Source: Sphingobacteriales bacterium (GTDB taxonomy: Bacteria; Bacteroidota; Bacteroidia; Chitinophagales; Chitinophagaceae). From it: 64,000 bases of DNA. Both the position numbers and the translations under genes were made by a program. Below are positions 40,631 through 49,172 of the stretch, piece by piece (positions within the stretch are counted from its first letter, which is position 1; every line of letters starts with the position of its first letter). The stretch lies in NCBI GenBank assembly GCA_004144175.1, contig SEFT01000019.1, forward strand, positions 16,124-80,123, given 5' to 3'. The notes beneath the pieces are model-generated. The model was not told where the DNA came from. It searched no databases and saw only the letters and a program-made list of their open reading frames with translations.

Positions 40631-41431
40631 ATGATTGGTAACCTATTCTACCTTAATAAATTAAGAAAGTATCTTGGCCTGACGGATGCGCTGAAGGCCT
40701 TTAACGCACTCCGTATCAATAAAACAGGGGAAATAAAGCTTGGCTTTTTGCAACACCCTTTCCGTATGAGGGTTGGCAGCAATGCAGATAGCTCCACATT
40801 CAACGAAGTGCTACTTAGAAAAGAATACGATCTGAATTTCCCGTTTGCCCCGGAAAGGATCATCGACGGCGGTGCAAATATCGGGATGACATCGATTTTC
40901 CTGGCTAACAAGTATCCCGACGCAACAATTGTATCGGTAGAACCTGACGCAGGCAACTTTGCCTTGCTGAAGCAAAATACAAGTGGCTATCGTAATATTG
41001 TCCCGTTAAATACAGCGATCTGGCATAGAAAGAGCCGGCTCGAAATAGTAGATCTCGGCCGCGGCGAAAATTCATTTATGGTAAGGGAAACGGAATCGCA
41101 AAGTAAGTCGACCTTTCAGGCGATTTCGATAGACGATATCATGTACGACCAAAACTGGAATTACATCGATATACTAAAGCTTGATATAGAGGGTAGCGAA
41201 CTGGAAGTTTTCAGCTACCGATATGAACAGTGGATACCGAAAACAAAAGTGCTTATCGTAGAAATGCATGACCGGTTCAAAAAGGGATGTTCAAAGGCTG
41301 TATTCTCTGCCATGAGCAAATACGATTTTTCGTGTAAGATAAAAGGGGCAAACCTTGTTTTTATAAACGATAAACTGATAGAGCTGGTAAGAAAACCGGT
41401 GGCCAATAGAGTAACAGACCTGGAACAATAG
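40631..41431 (+). CDS. FkbM family methyltransferase
   Basis: This encodes 266 residues. The SAM-binding core has IIDGGANIGMTSIFLANKYPDA (motif I) and IVSVEPDAGNFALLKQN (motif II), then IDILKLDIEGSELEVF, a hallmark of FkbM methyltransferases. Homologues O-methylate sugars or secondary metabolites. The first 70 residues are basic and lack a membrane anchor. holA begins 1 bp after its stop codon, suggesting co-transcription without functional relation. The substrate is unknown; a glycan is plausible. Confidence 0.87.
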   Translation: MIGNLFYLNKLRKYLGLTDALKAFNALRINKTGEIKLGFLQHPFRMRVGSNADSSTFNEVLLRKEYDLNFPFAPERIIDGGANIGMTSIFLANKYPDATIVSVEPDAGNFALLKQNTSGYRNIVPLNTAIWHRKSRLEIVDLGRGENSFMVRETESQSKSTFQAISIDDIMYDQNWNYIDILKLDIEGSELEVFSYRYEQWIPKTKVLIVEMHDRFKKGCSKAVFSAMSKYDFSCKIKGANLVFINDKLIELVRKPVANRVTDLEQ

Positions 41432-41432
41432 T

Positions 41433-42443
41433 ATGAACGCAGATTTTAAGAAGCTGATGCAGTCGCTGCAAACCGGAAAGTTTGCACCCGTATACCTGAT
41501 AGATGGCGAAGAGCCCTACTATCTGGATATGATCACGTCTTATTTTGAGGATAAGATACTGAACGAAGCAGAGCGGGATTTTAATCTAATGGTACTATAT
41601 GGCAAAGATGCAGAGTGGGCCGATGTGGTGAATGCCTGTCGACGCTTCCCGATGTTTGCAGAGCGCCAGGTGGTGATACTAAAAGATGCAGCCTCACTAA
41701 AAGGCTTCAATGAACTGGCCGGTTACCTCGAGAGGCCCTCGCCAACTACCATTTTCCTCATCGAGAATAGGTTTAAGAAAGCAGACGGGCGTAGCAAGGT
41801 GGTGAAGCTGGCAAAAGACAAAGGCTTCCATTTTACTTCTGATAAGATCAAAGACGAGCATGTACCTGCCTGGATACAGTCTTATGGCAATGAGCAGGGC
41901 TTCAGGATAGGGGAGCGCGAAGCACAAATCCTTACTACTAATCTTGGTAATGATCTGCAGAAGATAGCCAATGAAATAGACAAGGTGCGCATCAACGTAC
42001 CCGACGAAAAGGAGCTGACCATACAGCTCATACAGAAGTACATAGGCGTTAGCCGCGAGTACAATGTATTTGAGTTCCCGGAGACGCTTACGAATGGTGA
42101 TAAAGACAAGATGTATCGCATGTTGTCTTACTTCGTAGCCAACCCTAAATCTGCACCTATGGTGCTCATCATCGGCTCATTTTACAGCCACTTCAACAAA
42201 CTGTACCAGGCGCATTTCCTGCAAGGGAAGTCGGAGAAAGATATGGCCGCCGCACTGGGTACTTACCCCAGCCGCCTGCGCGATATTATGGCTACGGCAC
42301 GCCGCATTCCACTACCTGCTATCGAGTATTGCATGCTGTTATTGGGTAAGTACAGCACTATGACAGTCGGTATCGAAAGCAATACTTCAGATTCCGAATT
42401 GCTAAAGGAGATGGTGGGTAAGATGGAGTTAGCGATTGGCTAG
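41433..42443 (+). CDS. holA: DNA polymerase III subunit delta
   Basis: This clamp-loader subunit opens the sliding clamp at replication forks. It has 336 residues, the normal length. Recognisable parts are VYLIDGEEPYYLDMI near the N-terminus, FPMFAERQVVILKDA, the middle AAA+-like region, and the C-terminal helical collar (IPLPAIEYCMLLLGKYST). The TAG stop overlaps that of the convergent ribF within a CTAG tetranucleotide, the second such arrangement in this window. Confidence 0.9.
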   Translation: MNADFKKLMQSLQTGKFAPVYLIDGEEPYYLDMITSYFEDKILNEAERDFNLMVLYGKDAEWADVVNACRRFPMFAERQVVILKDAASLKGFNELAGYLERPSPTTIFLIENRFKKADGRSKVVKLAKDKGFHFTSDKIKDEHVPAWIQSYGNEQGFRIGEREAQILTTNLGNDLQKIANEIDKVRINVPDEKELTIQLIQKYIGVSREYNVFEFPETLTNGDKDKMYRMLSYFVANPKSAPMVLIIGSFYSHFNKLYQAHFLQGKSEKDMAAALGTYPSRLRDIMATARRIPLPAIEYCMLLLGKYSTMTVGIESNTSDSELLKEMVGKMELAIG

Positions 42444-43369
42444 CGGTTCAATACTGCCAGTGCATTTTGCTTGTCTGCGTCCAGCTGCGCTTTCAGCGCA
42501 TCGATAGACGGGAATTTCTGTTCGTCGCGCAACCGCTCTACAAACAGCACATCCAGGTGCTCGCCATAGATGTCTTTATCAAAGTCGAATATATGTGCCT
42601 CGATATGTAGCTGAATGTCCTTGCTTACCGTAGGGCGGTAGCCAATATTCAGCATGGCCTTGTATTCCTTTCCCTGCCATTTTACCAATACTGCATATAC
42701 GCCGTTGGCAGGTATCAGTTGTTCGTGGTCACTTGGTAGTATATTGGCAGTAGGGTAGCTGATGGTCCTGCCCAGCTGTGCTCCGCTTATTACTTTACCA
42801 TACAGGCTATATGGCCTGCCCAGCATCGGTGCTACATCGGCTACGCGCCCTTCTGTAAGAGCATTGCGTACTTGTGTAGAGCTCACCGCAGCTTCGTCTA
42901 TCAGTTGTGCAGGTATCTCATATACTTTAAAGCCAGATGACTGCTCATATTGCTTCAGCAACGAAATATCTCCCGCGCGGTCGTGGCCAAAGTGGTGATC
43001 GTAACCGATAACGATAACGGATGGCTTGAATTGCCTGGCCAGGAAGTTCTCTACATAGTCCTTAGCCGACATATTGGAGAACTCCTGTGTAAAGGGCATG
43101 ACCACAATATGGTCAATACCCGTATCCAGTACCAGATTTAGCTTTTGTTGCAGTGGCGTTATTAGCTTCAATGGCTTGTCAGGAAACAACAGCTTTCGCG
43201 GATGCGGCTCGAAAGTAATGAGGATACTCTCACCCTCTACTTCAGCAGCATGCCTTACTACCTCTTTCAGTATAATAGCATGCCCTTTGTGCACGCCATC
43301 GAAAGTGCCTATCGTTACCACCGCATTCCGGAAGGAAGGCAGGTTTACCGTATCAAAAAAAACAGCCAT
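42440..43369 (-). CDS. ribF: Bifunctional riboflavin kinase/FAD synthetase
   Basis: This cytosolic enzyme of 309 residues phosphorylates riboflavin and adenylates FMN. The N-terminal nucleotidyl-transferase domain has VVTIGTFDGVHKGHAII and YDHHFGHDRAGD, plus ISSTQVR-like VSSTQVRNAL. The C-terminal riboflavin kinase domain has GRPYSLYGKVISGAQLGRTISYPTANI. It follows kynU by 30 bp on the same strand, suggesting an operon. There is no FMN riboswitch in front of the unit. Confidence 0.95.
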   Translation of the reverse strand: MAVFFDTVNLPSFRNAVVTIGTFDGVHKGHAIILKEVVRHAAEVEGESILITFEPHPRKLLFPDKPLKLITPLQQKLNLVLDTGIDHIVVMPFTQEFSNMSAKDYVENFLARQFKPSVIVIGYDHHFGHDRAGDISLLKQYEQSSGFKVYEIPAQLIDEAAVSSTQVRNALTEGRVADVAPMLGRPYSLYGKVISGAQLGRTISYPTANILPSDHEQLIPANGVYAVLVKWQGKEYKAMLNIGYRPTVSKDIQLHIEAHIFDFDKDIYGEHLDVLFVERLRDEQKFPSIDALKAQLDADKQNALAVLNR

Positions 43370-43399
43370 TGCGTTTATCCCTTGCTATAGATGCTAAAG

Positions 43400-44665
43400 T
43401 TATTCGATACCCGCTAATATCTCGTAGAACTTATACGCATCCTCGTAAGTATTATACAAAGGCACGGGCGCAATTCGTATTACGTTTGGCTCCCTCCAGT
43501 CGGCTATTACGCCGTTCTCTGTCAGTTTATCAAATACTTCGCGGCCCCTGTCTTTGAACAACAGCGACAGTTGACATCCTCTGCGATGCGGTTCTGTTGG
43601 GGTAATGATCGTAAATGGCAGGTGTGTGATCTTCTCGAGCAGGAACTGCATGTACGCCGTTAGCTTCTCACTTTTCTTACGCAACTCGGCCATACCTGCT
43701 TTCTCATATATATCCAGCGAAGCGTGATGGGCTACCATGTTGAATACCGGCGCATTGCTCATCTGCCAGCTTCCAGCATTCTTTTCGGGCACAAAGCCTT
43801 TCTCCATCTTGAAGCGCTCTTTCTCGCTATTGCCCCACCAGCCACCAAGGCGGAATATCCTAGGATTCTTAGCATGATGCTCATGTACATAGATGCCGCC
43901 TACGCCACCGGGGCCCGAGTTGAGGTATTTATAAGAACACCAGCATGCGAAGTCTACATTCCAGTTGTGTAGTTGCAGTGGTAAGTTGCCCACGGCATGT
44001 GCCAGGTCGTAGCCTGCATAAGCGCCTACGCGGTGTGCTGCATCGGTAATGGCTTTAAGGTCGAAGAACTGGCCTGTATAATAGTTTACGCCGCCTATCA
44101 TCACCAGCGCCAGCGATTGGCCTGCTTCATTGATAGCTGCTATGATGTCTTCTTCCTCTATTATATATGCGCCTTCTCTCGGTTTTATCTCGATAATAGC
44201 ATCTTCCGGCTCGTAGCCATACATCCGTACCTGCGTTTCTACCGCATATTGGTCTGATGGGAAGGCGCCTGCTTCCATTATTATTTTGTACCTGCCGTTT
44301 TGCGGACGGTAGAATGATATCATCAGCAAGTGCAGGTTTACCGTCAGGGTATTAGCGGCCACCACTTCATTAGGCTTCGCGCCTACAATCTTCGTAAGTC
44401 GCTCTGTAAACAGGTGATGGTAAGAGAACCACGGATGCCTTGCCTGGAAATGCCCTTCCACACCATACCTTGCCCAGTCTTCCAGTTCCTGCTGCATCAG
44501 GTAGCTCACACTTTTGGGCTGCAGGCCCAGCGAGTTGCCGCAGAAGTAGCGTACATCCTTACCATCGTGCTGCGGAAACAAAAAGCGCTCGCGAAACGGG
44601 AACATTATATCTACCTGGTCAAGACCTTGCGCGTACTCAAGTGTGGCTTCAAACGAAGATTGCAT
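43400..44665 (-). CDS. kynU: Kynureninase
   Basis: This PLP enzyme of 421 residues cleaves L-kynurenine or 3-hydroxykynurenine to anthranilate or 3-hydroxyanthranilate plus alanine, in tryptophan breakdown or NAD synthesis. FCGNSLGLQPKSV near the N-terminus, YDLAHAVGNLPLQLHNWNVDFACWCSYKYLNSGPGG (with the PLP lysine in SYKYLN), and FRLGGWWGNSEKERFKM are kynureninase signatures. Other kynurenine pathway genes are not in this window. It is probably transcribed with ribF. A TATTTTTG promoter box lies 17 nt upstream. Confidence 0.95.
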   Translation of the reverse strand: MQSSFEATLEYAQGLDQVDIMFPFRERFLFPQHDGKDVRYFCGNSLGLQPKSVSYLMQQELEDWARYGVEGHFQARHPWFSYHHLFTERLTKIVGAKPNEVVAANTLTVNLHLLMISFYRPQNGRYKIIMEAGAFPSDQYAVETQVRMYGYEPEDAIIEIKPREGAYIIEEEDIIAAINEAGQSLALVMIGGVNYYTGQFFDLKAITDAAHRVGAYAGYDLAHAVGNLPLQLHNWNVDFACWCSYKYLNSGPGGVGGIYVHEHHAKNPRIFRLGGWWGNSEKERFKMEKGFVPEKNAGSWQMSNAPVFNMVAHHASLDIYEKAGMAELRKKSEKLTAYMQFLLEKITHLPFTIITPTEPHRRGCQLSLLFKDRGREVFDKLTENGVIADWREPNVIRIAPVPLYNTYEDAYKFYEILAGIE

Positions 44666-44682
44666 TTCTGGAAATTTGCTGG

Positions 44683-44690
44683 CAAAAATA
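44683..44690 (-). promoter_or_regulatory. Candidate -7 box (TATTTTTG) for kynU-ribF
   Basis: This exact TAnnTTTG match on the minus strand lies 17 nt before the kynU ATG. It is identical to boxes at 4685 and 16112. The -33 element is not clear. Confidence 0.42.
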
Positions 44691-44792
44691 GTTCTACTGG
44701 CTTAAAAAAGAACGAAAAAGAAAAAGCGATGTGGTAAACAGCCTGAACCTTGGCATAAAATTATTCTTAGTTATTTATCATCAAAGTATTTT

Positions 44793-45284
44793 ATGAAAAG
44801 ACTATTTGTACTTGCAATCGTTTTTGCGCTGCATTTCTGCGGCAACACAGCATTTGCACAAGGCAGCCGTACTGGGCTAGGCCTTCGTTTCAGCCCCGGT
44901 GGCGTAGGTTTTACCGGCAAGTTCTTCACCAGCAACAAATCGGCCTTTGAGCTGCAACTGAATGCAGGCGGTATTGGCGGCGGCGAAAGCTTTACCGCTG
45001 TAGGGCTGTATGAATACCATATACCTGTAGAAGGTGGATGGCGAGCCTACCTGGGCGTCGGTGCTCACTTGGGTGTGTGGGAACATAATTGGAAAAATGA
45101 TGGCCGCTGGAAATACGGCAACGAGCCGATATTTGGTGTAGATGGTATCGTGGGTATCGAATATGTCTTCCGCAAAGCGCCTATTGGGCTAAGCCTTGAC
45201 GTGAAGCCTGCCGTTAACCTCATCAGCGATGTTGACTACTTTCCGCATAATGTAGTAGGGCTGGCAGTACGCTTCTACCTGTAA
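44793..45284 (+). CDS. Small outer-membrane protein, hypothetical
   Basis: This encodes 163 residues with the signal peptide MKRLFVLAIVFALHFCGNTAFAQ. The mature protein is Gly- and aromatic-rich with alternating strands (TGLGLRFSPGGVGFTGKFF, FELQLNAGGIGGG, AYLGVGAHLGVWEHNW, VGIEYVFRKAPIGLSLDVKP) and ends LAVRFYL, a typical outer-membrane C-terminus. An eight-stranded OmpW/OmpX-size barrel is likely. No specific function can be assigned. A terminator with an internal loop follows. Confidence 0.72.
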   Translation: MKRLFVLAIVFALHFCGNTAFAQGSRTGLGLRFSPGGVGFTGKFFTSNKSAFELQLNAGGIGGGESFTAVGLYEYHIPVEGGWRAYLGVGAHLGVWEHNWKNDGRWKYGNEPIFGVDGIVGIEYVFRKAPIGLSLDVKPAVNLISDVDYFPHNVVGLAVRFYL

Positions 45285-45332
45285 TGGTATTCGTAAATGC
45301 GTAGCATCGGCAACATTATATATTAATGATAT

Positions 45333-45367
45333 TGACCGTTGGCATAACTGCCTGCGGTCAGTTTTTT
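45333..45367 (+). terminator. Rho-independent terminator after the gene at 44793
   Basis: TGACCG/CGGTCA and inner GGCA/TGCC stems, separated by a 2x2 internal mismatch, are capped by TAAC and followed by GTTTTTT. Confidence 0.7.
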
Positions 45368-45383
45368 ATTTTGGGCAAACACT

Positions 45384-45391
45384 TACATTTG
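45384..45391 (+). promoter_or_regulatory. Candidate -7 box (TACATTTG) for the lemA operon
   Basis: This exact TAnnTTTG match lies 16 nt before the lemA ATG. A TTTG occurs upstream, but the 10-bp spacing is too short for a -33 element. Confidence 0.4.
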
Positions 45392-45407
45392 ATAAAATTT
45401 CACAACA

Positions 45408-45998
45408 ATGAGAAAAGGTTCAATCGTTATTATCGTCCTGTTGGCGCTATTGCTGATAGGCGGTTGCCAGGCATGTAATATTCAGAAGACATTAGTGAGT
45501 ACCGAAGAGAATGTAAAAGGCAAATGGGGTGAGGTACAGAACCAGTATCAGCGCCGTGCCGACCTGATACCAAACCTGGTGAACACTGTGAAAGGTGCAG
45601 CCAACTTTGAACAGAAAACACTTACCGACGTAATAAATGCAAGAGCAAAAGCTACTTCTATACAGGTAAACCCTGAAAACCTGACGCCTGAAAAACTGCA
45701 GGAATTCCAGAATGCACAGGGCGAACTGAGCCAGGCGCTGGGCCGACTGATGGTAGTAACCGAGAACTATCCTGAACTGAAGGCAAACCAGAACTTCCTG
45801 GCATTGCAAGATCAGCTGGAAGGAACGGAGAACCGCATAACCGTAGCCCGCAAGAACTTTAACGAGGCGGTGCAGGAGTATAATGTGCAGGTGCGTACCT
45901 TCCCCAACAGCATCTTTGCAGGTATGCTGGGCTTCGAGAAGAAGGGTATGTTCGAGGCTGATGCCGCTGCACAGAAGGCACCACAGGTACAATTCTAA
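45408..45998 (+). CDS. lemA: LemA family protein
   Basis: This encodes 196 residues. An N-terminal hydrophobic anchor (about 6-25, possibly a lipoprotein signal, LLIGGC) is followed by a helical-bundle domain. Family motifs are YQRRADLIPNLVNTVKGAANFE, ARAKATSIQVNPENL, VVTENYPELKANQNFLALQDQLEGTENRITVAR and YNVQVRTFPNSIFAGMLGF. LemA proteins are membrane-associated and of unclear function. They are often encoded beside TPM-domain proteins, as here, with two TPM genes following after 14 and 15 bp. Confidence 0.93.
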   Translation: MRKGSIVIIVLLALLLIGGCQACNIQKTLVSTEENVKGKWGEVQNQYQRRADLIPNLVNTVKGAANFEQKTLTDVINARAKATSIQVNPENLTPEKLQEFQNAQGELSQALGRLMVVTENYPELKANQNFLALQDQLEGTENRITVARKNFNEAVQEYNVQVRTFPNSIFAGMLGFEKKGMFEADAAAQKAPQVQF

Positions 45999-46012
45999 AA
46001 ACATTTCGATAG

Positions 46013-46471
46013 ATGAGTTTATTTCCGAAAAAGAAGCCGCTGCTTGCTACTGAAGAACAGGAGCAGGTAGTGGCTGCTATTCGCGAGGCGGAAGCCGGCA
46101 CTACGGGCGAGCTGCGGGTGTTCCTCGAAAGCAAATGCGGCTATGTAGATGCTATGGACCGTGCCCGCGAGGTGTTTGAAACACTGGGCATGGCCAAAAC
46201 GGAACGCCGCAATGCGGTGCTGGTATACATGGCATTCGACGATCACCAGTTTGCCATCATGGGCGATAAAGAGATATACGAGAAAGCAGGTGGACCCGTG
46301 TTTTGGGAGAATGCTGCTTCGGAGCTGAAGAATTACCTGAAGGAAGGCAAGATAGGCGAGGGGCTCGTGGTTTGTATACAGATACTGGGCAGGGCGCTGG
46401 CACAGCACTTCCCATACGATCCTGCCATTAGCAGGAATGAATTGCCCGATGAAATTGTATTTGGTAAGTAA
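46013..46471 (+). CDS. TPM-domain protein without membrane segment
   Basis: This encodes 152 residues. A TPM domain covers about 15-135: EEQEQVVAAIREAEAGTTGELRVFLES, RNAVLVYMAFDDHQFAIMGDKEIYEKAG, and LKEGKIGEGLVVCIQILGRALAQHFPYD. Unlike the next gene product it has no signal peptide or Gly-rich tail, so it is probably cytosolic or membrane-peripheral. TPM domains occur in plant TLP18.3, a photosystem repair protein with acid phosphatase activity; bacterial roles are unclear. It is part of the lemA-TPM-TPM cluster. Confidence 0.85.
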   Translation: MSLFPKKKPLLATEEQEQVVAAIREAEAGTTGELRVFLESKCGYVDAMDRAREVFETLGMAKTERRNAVLVYMAFDDHQFAIMGDKEIYEKAGGPVFWENAASELKNYLKEGKIGEGLVVCIQILGRALAQHFPYDPAISRNELPDEIVFGK

Positions 46472-46486
46472 TTAATAAGAGTTGTA

Positions 46487-47266
46487 TTGACGCGATATAT
46501 TGGTTGTTTTTTACTGTTGTTGTTCCTGCCGCTGTTATCCATAGCGGGCGATAAGGATTTTCCTGCAAAGCCTAACCCGCCGAGGCTGGTGAACGACTTT
46601 GCAAAAATGCTGGATGCCAACCAGGTAATGCAGCTGGAGGAGAAGTTGCTACACTACGAGCAAACCTCGTCCACGCAAATATCTGTTGTAACCATCACCA
46701 GTCTAGGCGACTATGAGATAGCGCAGTATGCCGTAGAGCTGGGCAACCGCTGGGGGGTAGGGCGCAAAGGCAAGGACAATGGCGTGCTGATACTCGCATC
46801 AAAGAACGACAGGGCAATCAACATATCGCCGGGCTACGGACTGGAGGGGGCGCTTACAGACGCCACCTGCGGACAAATTATCCATAATGAGATCATACCG
46901 GAATTTAAAGAAGGCAACTTCTTCGGCGGGTTTAACAAAGGTGCCGACGCCATTATTGGAGCTACTAAAGGAGAATATACTGCCGACAAGCAAAGCGCAA
47001 AGGGCGATGGTAAGGGCGACCTGTCCATCGGGGGCATTGTCCTGTTCATCCTTATTGTTTATTTTATACTTTGGATTCTCGGTAAAATAGGCGGCGGCGG
47101 TGGCGGTTCATACATGAGCGGTCGTGGTAGCCGTGGTTTTGGTGGCGGTTACTTTGGCGGTGGTGGTTTTGGCGGTGGTAGCTGGGGTGGCGGAAGTAGC
47201 GGTGGTGGTTTTGGCGGCTTCGGTGGCGGTAGCTTTGGCGGTGGCGGTGCCAGTGGCCGTTGGTAA
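46487..47266 (+). CDS. TPM-domain protein with glycine-rich tail (YgcG type)
   Basis: This encodes 259 residues from a TTG start at 46487; no in-frame ATG precedes the signal peptide (TRYIGCFLLLLFLPLLSIAG). The exported TPM domain (about 33-150) has RLVNDFAKMLDANQVMQLEEKL and a stretch like WGVGRKGKDNGVLIL. A membrane helix (about 185-203) precedes an extremely Gly/Ser-rich C-terminus of about 55 residues, the usual YgcG layout. It works presumably with LemA in the envelope; the activity is unknown. Confidence 0.88.
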   Translation: MTRYIGCFLLLLFLPLLSIAGDKDFPAKPNPPRLVNDFAKMLDANQVMQLEEKLLHYEQTSSTQISVVTITSLGDYEIAQYAVELGNRWGVGRKGKDNGVLILASKNDRAINISPGYGLEGALTDATCGQIIHNEIIPEFKEGNFFGGFNKGADAIIGATKGEYTADKQSAKGDGKGDLSIGGIVLFILIVYFILWILGKIGGGGGGSYMSGRGSRGFGGGYFGGGGFGGGSWGGGSSGGGFGGFGGGSFGGGGASGRW

Positions 47267-47284
47267 CATAAACTCTATTAGAAG

Positions 47285-48133
47285 ATGACGGTAGAAAAGA
47301 ACATCCTGCTAAATGGCGGGCATGGTAAGCCCATAGCAACTGATATATTTTGTCCGGCGGGTGATGGTAAGTCGCCTGTCGTGATATATGCACACGGCTT
47401 TAATGGCTTTAAAGACTGGGCTAACTTCGATATCATAGCTGATAAGTTTGCCGAAGCGGGCTTTGTTTTCGTCAAGTTCAACTTCTCGCATAACGGCACT
47501 ACGCCCGATAAACCGGAAGAGTTTACAGACCTGAATGCCTACGGACAGAACAACTACACGATAGAGCTGGAAGACCTGGGTTCGGTCATCGACTGGGTAG
47601 CTTCACCAGATAATCAACATCATACAAACATAAACACGCAGGAGATATACCTGTTGGGCCATAGCCGCGGCGGCGGCATTGCTATCATAAAGGCATCAGA
47701 AGATAGCCGGATAAAAAAGCTGGTAACCTGGGCCTCGGTCAATGAATGTAAAACACCCTGGGGCAGCTGGTCAGGCCCGAAGATGCAGGGCTGGCGCGAG
47801 AATGGGGTAGAGCATGTAGAGAACAGCCGTACCAAACAAGAGCTGCCCATCTACTACCAACTATACGAAAACTATGAGCAGAACAAAGACCGACTGGATA
47901 TACAGGCTGCTATGCAGCGCCTTACCATCCCGGTATTGATATGCCATGGCAGGAAGGATATAGCCGTACCTGTCGATAGGGCGTACGCCCTCCACGAGTG
48001 GAATAAAGGCTCCGAACTATTTATTGTCACTTCCGATCATGTGTTTGGCCGGAAACACCCTTGGACCGAAAGCAGTTTGCCAGAGGCGATGGAGAAAGTC
48101 GTAAATAAGTCTATCGAATTTCTGAAACAGTAA
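47285..48133 (+). CDS. Alpha/beta hydrolase
   Basis: This cytosolic protein of 282 residues has the alpha/beta-hydrolase fold. VVIYAHGFNGFKDWANFDIIADKFAEAGF is the oxyanion-side strand. YLLGHSRGGGIA carries the nucleophile serine in GHSRG. The acid and histidine are likely in CHGRKDIAVPVDRA and TSDHVFGRKHPW. It resembles dienelactone hydrolase and S9-like esterases. It follows the TPM gene by 18 bp and may belong to the lemA transcript. The substrate is unknown. Confidence 0.88.
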   Translation: MTVEKNILLNGGHGKPIATDIFCPAGDGKSPVVIYAHGFNGFKDWANFDIIADKFAEAGFVFVKFNFSHNGTTPDKPEEFTDLNAYGQNNYTIELEDLGSVIDWVASPDNQHHTNINTQEIYLLGHSRGGGIAIIKASEDSRIKKLVTWASVNECKTPWGSWSGPKMQGWRENGVEHVENSRTKQELPIYYQLYENYEQNKDRLDIQAAMQRLTIPVLICHGRKDIAVPVDRAYALHEWNKGSELFIVTSDHVFGRKHPWTESSLPEAMEKVVNKSIEFLKQ

Positions 48134-48194
48134 TATCTGTCTAGTGGTTTTATGCTAATCCATTGAATATGTAAAGGGAATGTAAAATTCTGCG

Positions 48195-48223
48195 TTTAAA
48201 AACTTTTTCGTTTATTACCTTTG
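48195..48223 (+). promoter_or_regulatory. Promoter candidate for the cytochrome oxidase assembly operon
   Basis: TATTACCTTTG contains an exact TAnnTTTG box (TACCTTTG, 48216-48223). A TTTA lies 17 bp upstream (48195-48198), one base from the -33 TTTG. The box is 32 nt before the ctaB ATG and follows a gene-free gap, as expected for an operon start. Confidence 0.5.
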
Positions 48224-48255
48224 CGCTACTTTTCATTAATCCTTCGTTTCAGATA

Positions 48256-49155
48256 ATGTTGCAGGAAGCTCCCATCAAAGCCAAAGGACAGATGCTGATC
48301 GCGGCGCGCGTCAGAGATTATAGCCAGCTTTTAAAGCCCAACCTGAGTTTCATGGTCGTGTTCTCCAGCGTGGTAGGTTACCTGCTGGCACCGGGCATCG
48401 AGTTTGCGTGGGCGGAGGTTATCTTATTATTTATAGGCGGTATGCTGGTGACAGGATCTGCCAATACCATCAACCAGATACTGGAACGCTACAGCGACCA
48501 GTTGATGAAACGCACGGCTAACCGACCCATGCCCGATGGGCGTATGGGCACCACCGAAGCCTGGGCAGTTGCTGCCATAGCCGGTGTTGCGGGCGTGCTG
48601 CTGCTGGGTACTTACTTCAACTTTCTGGCTGGTTTTGTCAGCCTTATTTCTCTACTAATATATGCCTTTGCCTACACACCCATGAAGAAGATACACCCTA
48701 TAGCTGTGCTGATAGGGGCTATCCCGGGTGCATTGCCTCCGCTTATTGGCTGGGTGGCAGCTACGGGTGAGTTGAGCTACGGCGGCTGGGTGCTGTTTAT
48801 GCTCCAGTTCTTCTGGCAGTTCCCGCACTTCTGGGCCATAGCATGGGTAGGTTTTGATGACTATACCAATGCCGGCATCCGTATGCTGCCTTCAAAAGAA
48901 GGCCGCACACGCTTTACCGGCTTGCAGTGCATGTTCTACAGCATCGTACTGGTACCTATGGCATTGCTGCCGAGGTTTACTGGTATGAGTGGCAATATAG
49001 CCATGTGGATATGCATCGGCTGCGGATTATTCTATTTCGTTGCCTCCTATATATTCTATAAGAAGAATGATTACAAATCGGCGAAGCGCGTTATGTTCTC
49101 ATCCTTTATTTATTTGCCAACCGTGTTGCTGGCTTTGTTGTTCGATAAGTTGTAA
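48256..49155 (+). CDS. ctaB: Protoheme IX farnesyltransferase (heme O synthase)
   Basis: This integral membrane enzyme of 299 residues adds a farnesyl group to heme B, giving heme O for terminal oxidases. It has about nine helices. The active-site motif is NTINQILERYSDQLMKRTANRPMPDGRM, the UbiA-family Asp-rich loop, and the second loop contains DDYTNAGIRMLPS. FFWQFPHFWAIAW is specific for CyoE/CtaB. It leads the oxidase operon; a heme A synthase (CtaA) is not in the window. Confidence 0.94.
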   Translation: MLQEAPIKAKGQMLIAARVRDYSQLLKPNLSFMVVFSSVVGYLLAPGIEFAWAEVILLFIGGMLVTGSANTINQILERYSDQLMKRTANRPMPDGRMGTTEAWAVAAIAGVAGVLLLGTYFNFLAGFVSLISLLIYAFAYTPMKKIHPIAVLIGAIPGALPPLIGWVAATGELSYGGWVLFMLQFFWQFPHFWAIAWVGFDDYTNAGIRMLPSKEGRTRFTGLQCMFYSIVLVPMALLPRFTGMSGNIAMWICIGCGLFYFVASYIFYKKNDYKSAKRVMFSSFIYLPTVLLALLFDKL

Positions 49156-49172
49156 ATAATATTAAAGAAGAG

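Noticed and set aside
47085..47266. GGTGGCGG-rich DNA as a tandem repeat or mobile sequence
   Set aside because: It is the in-frame Gly/Ser-rich tail typical of YgcG-type TPM proteins.
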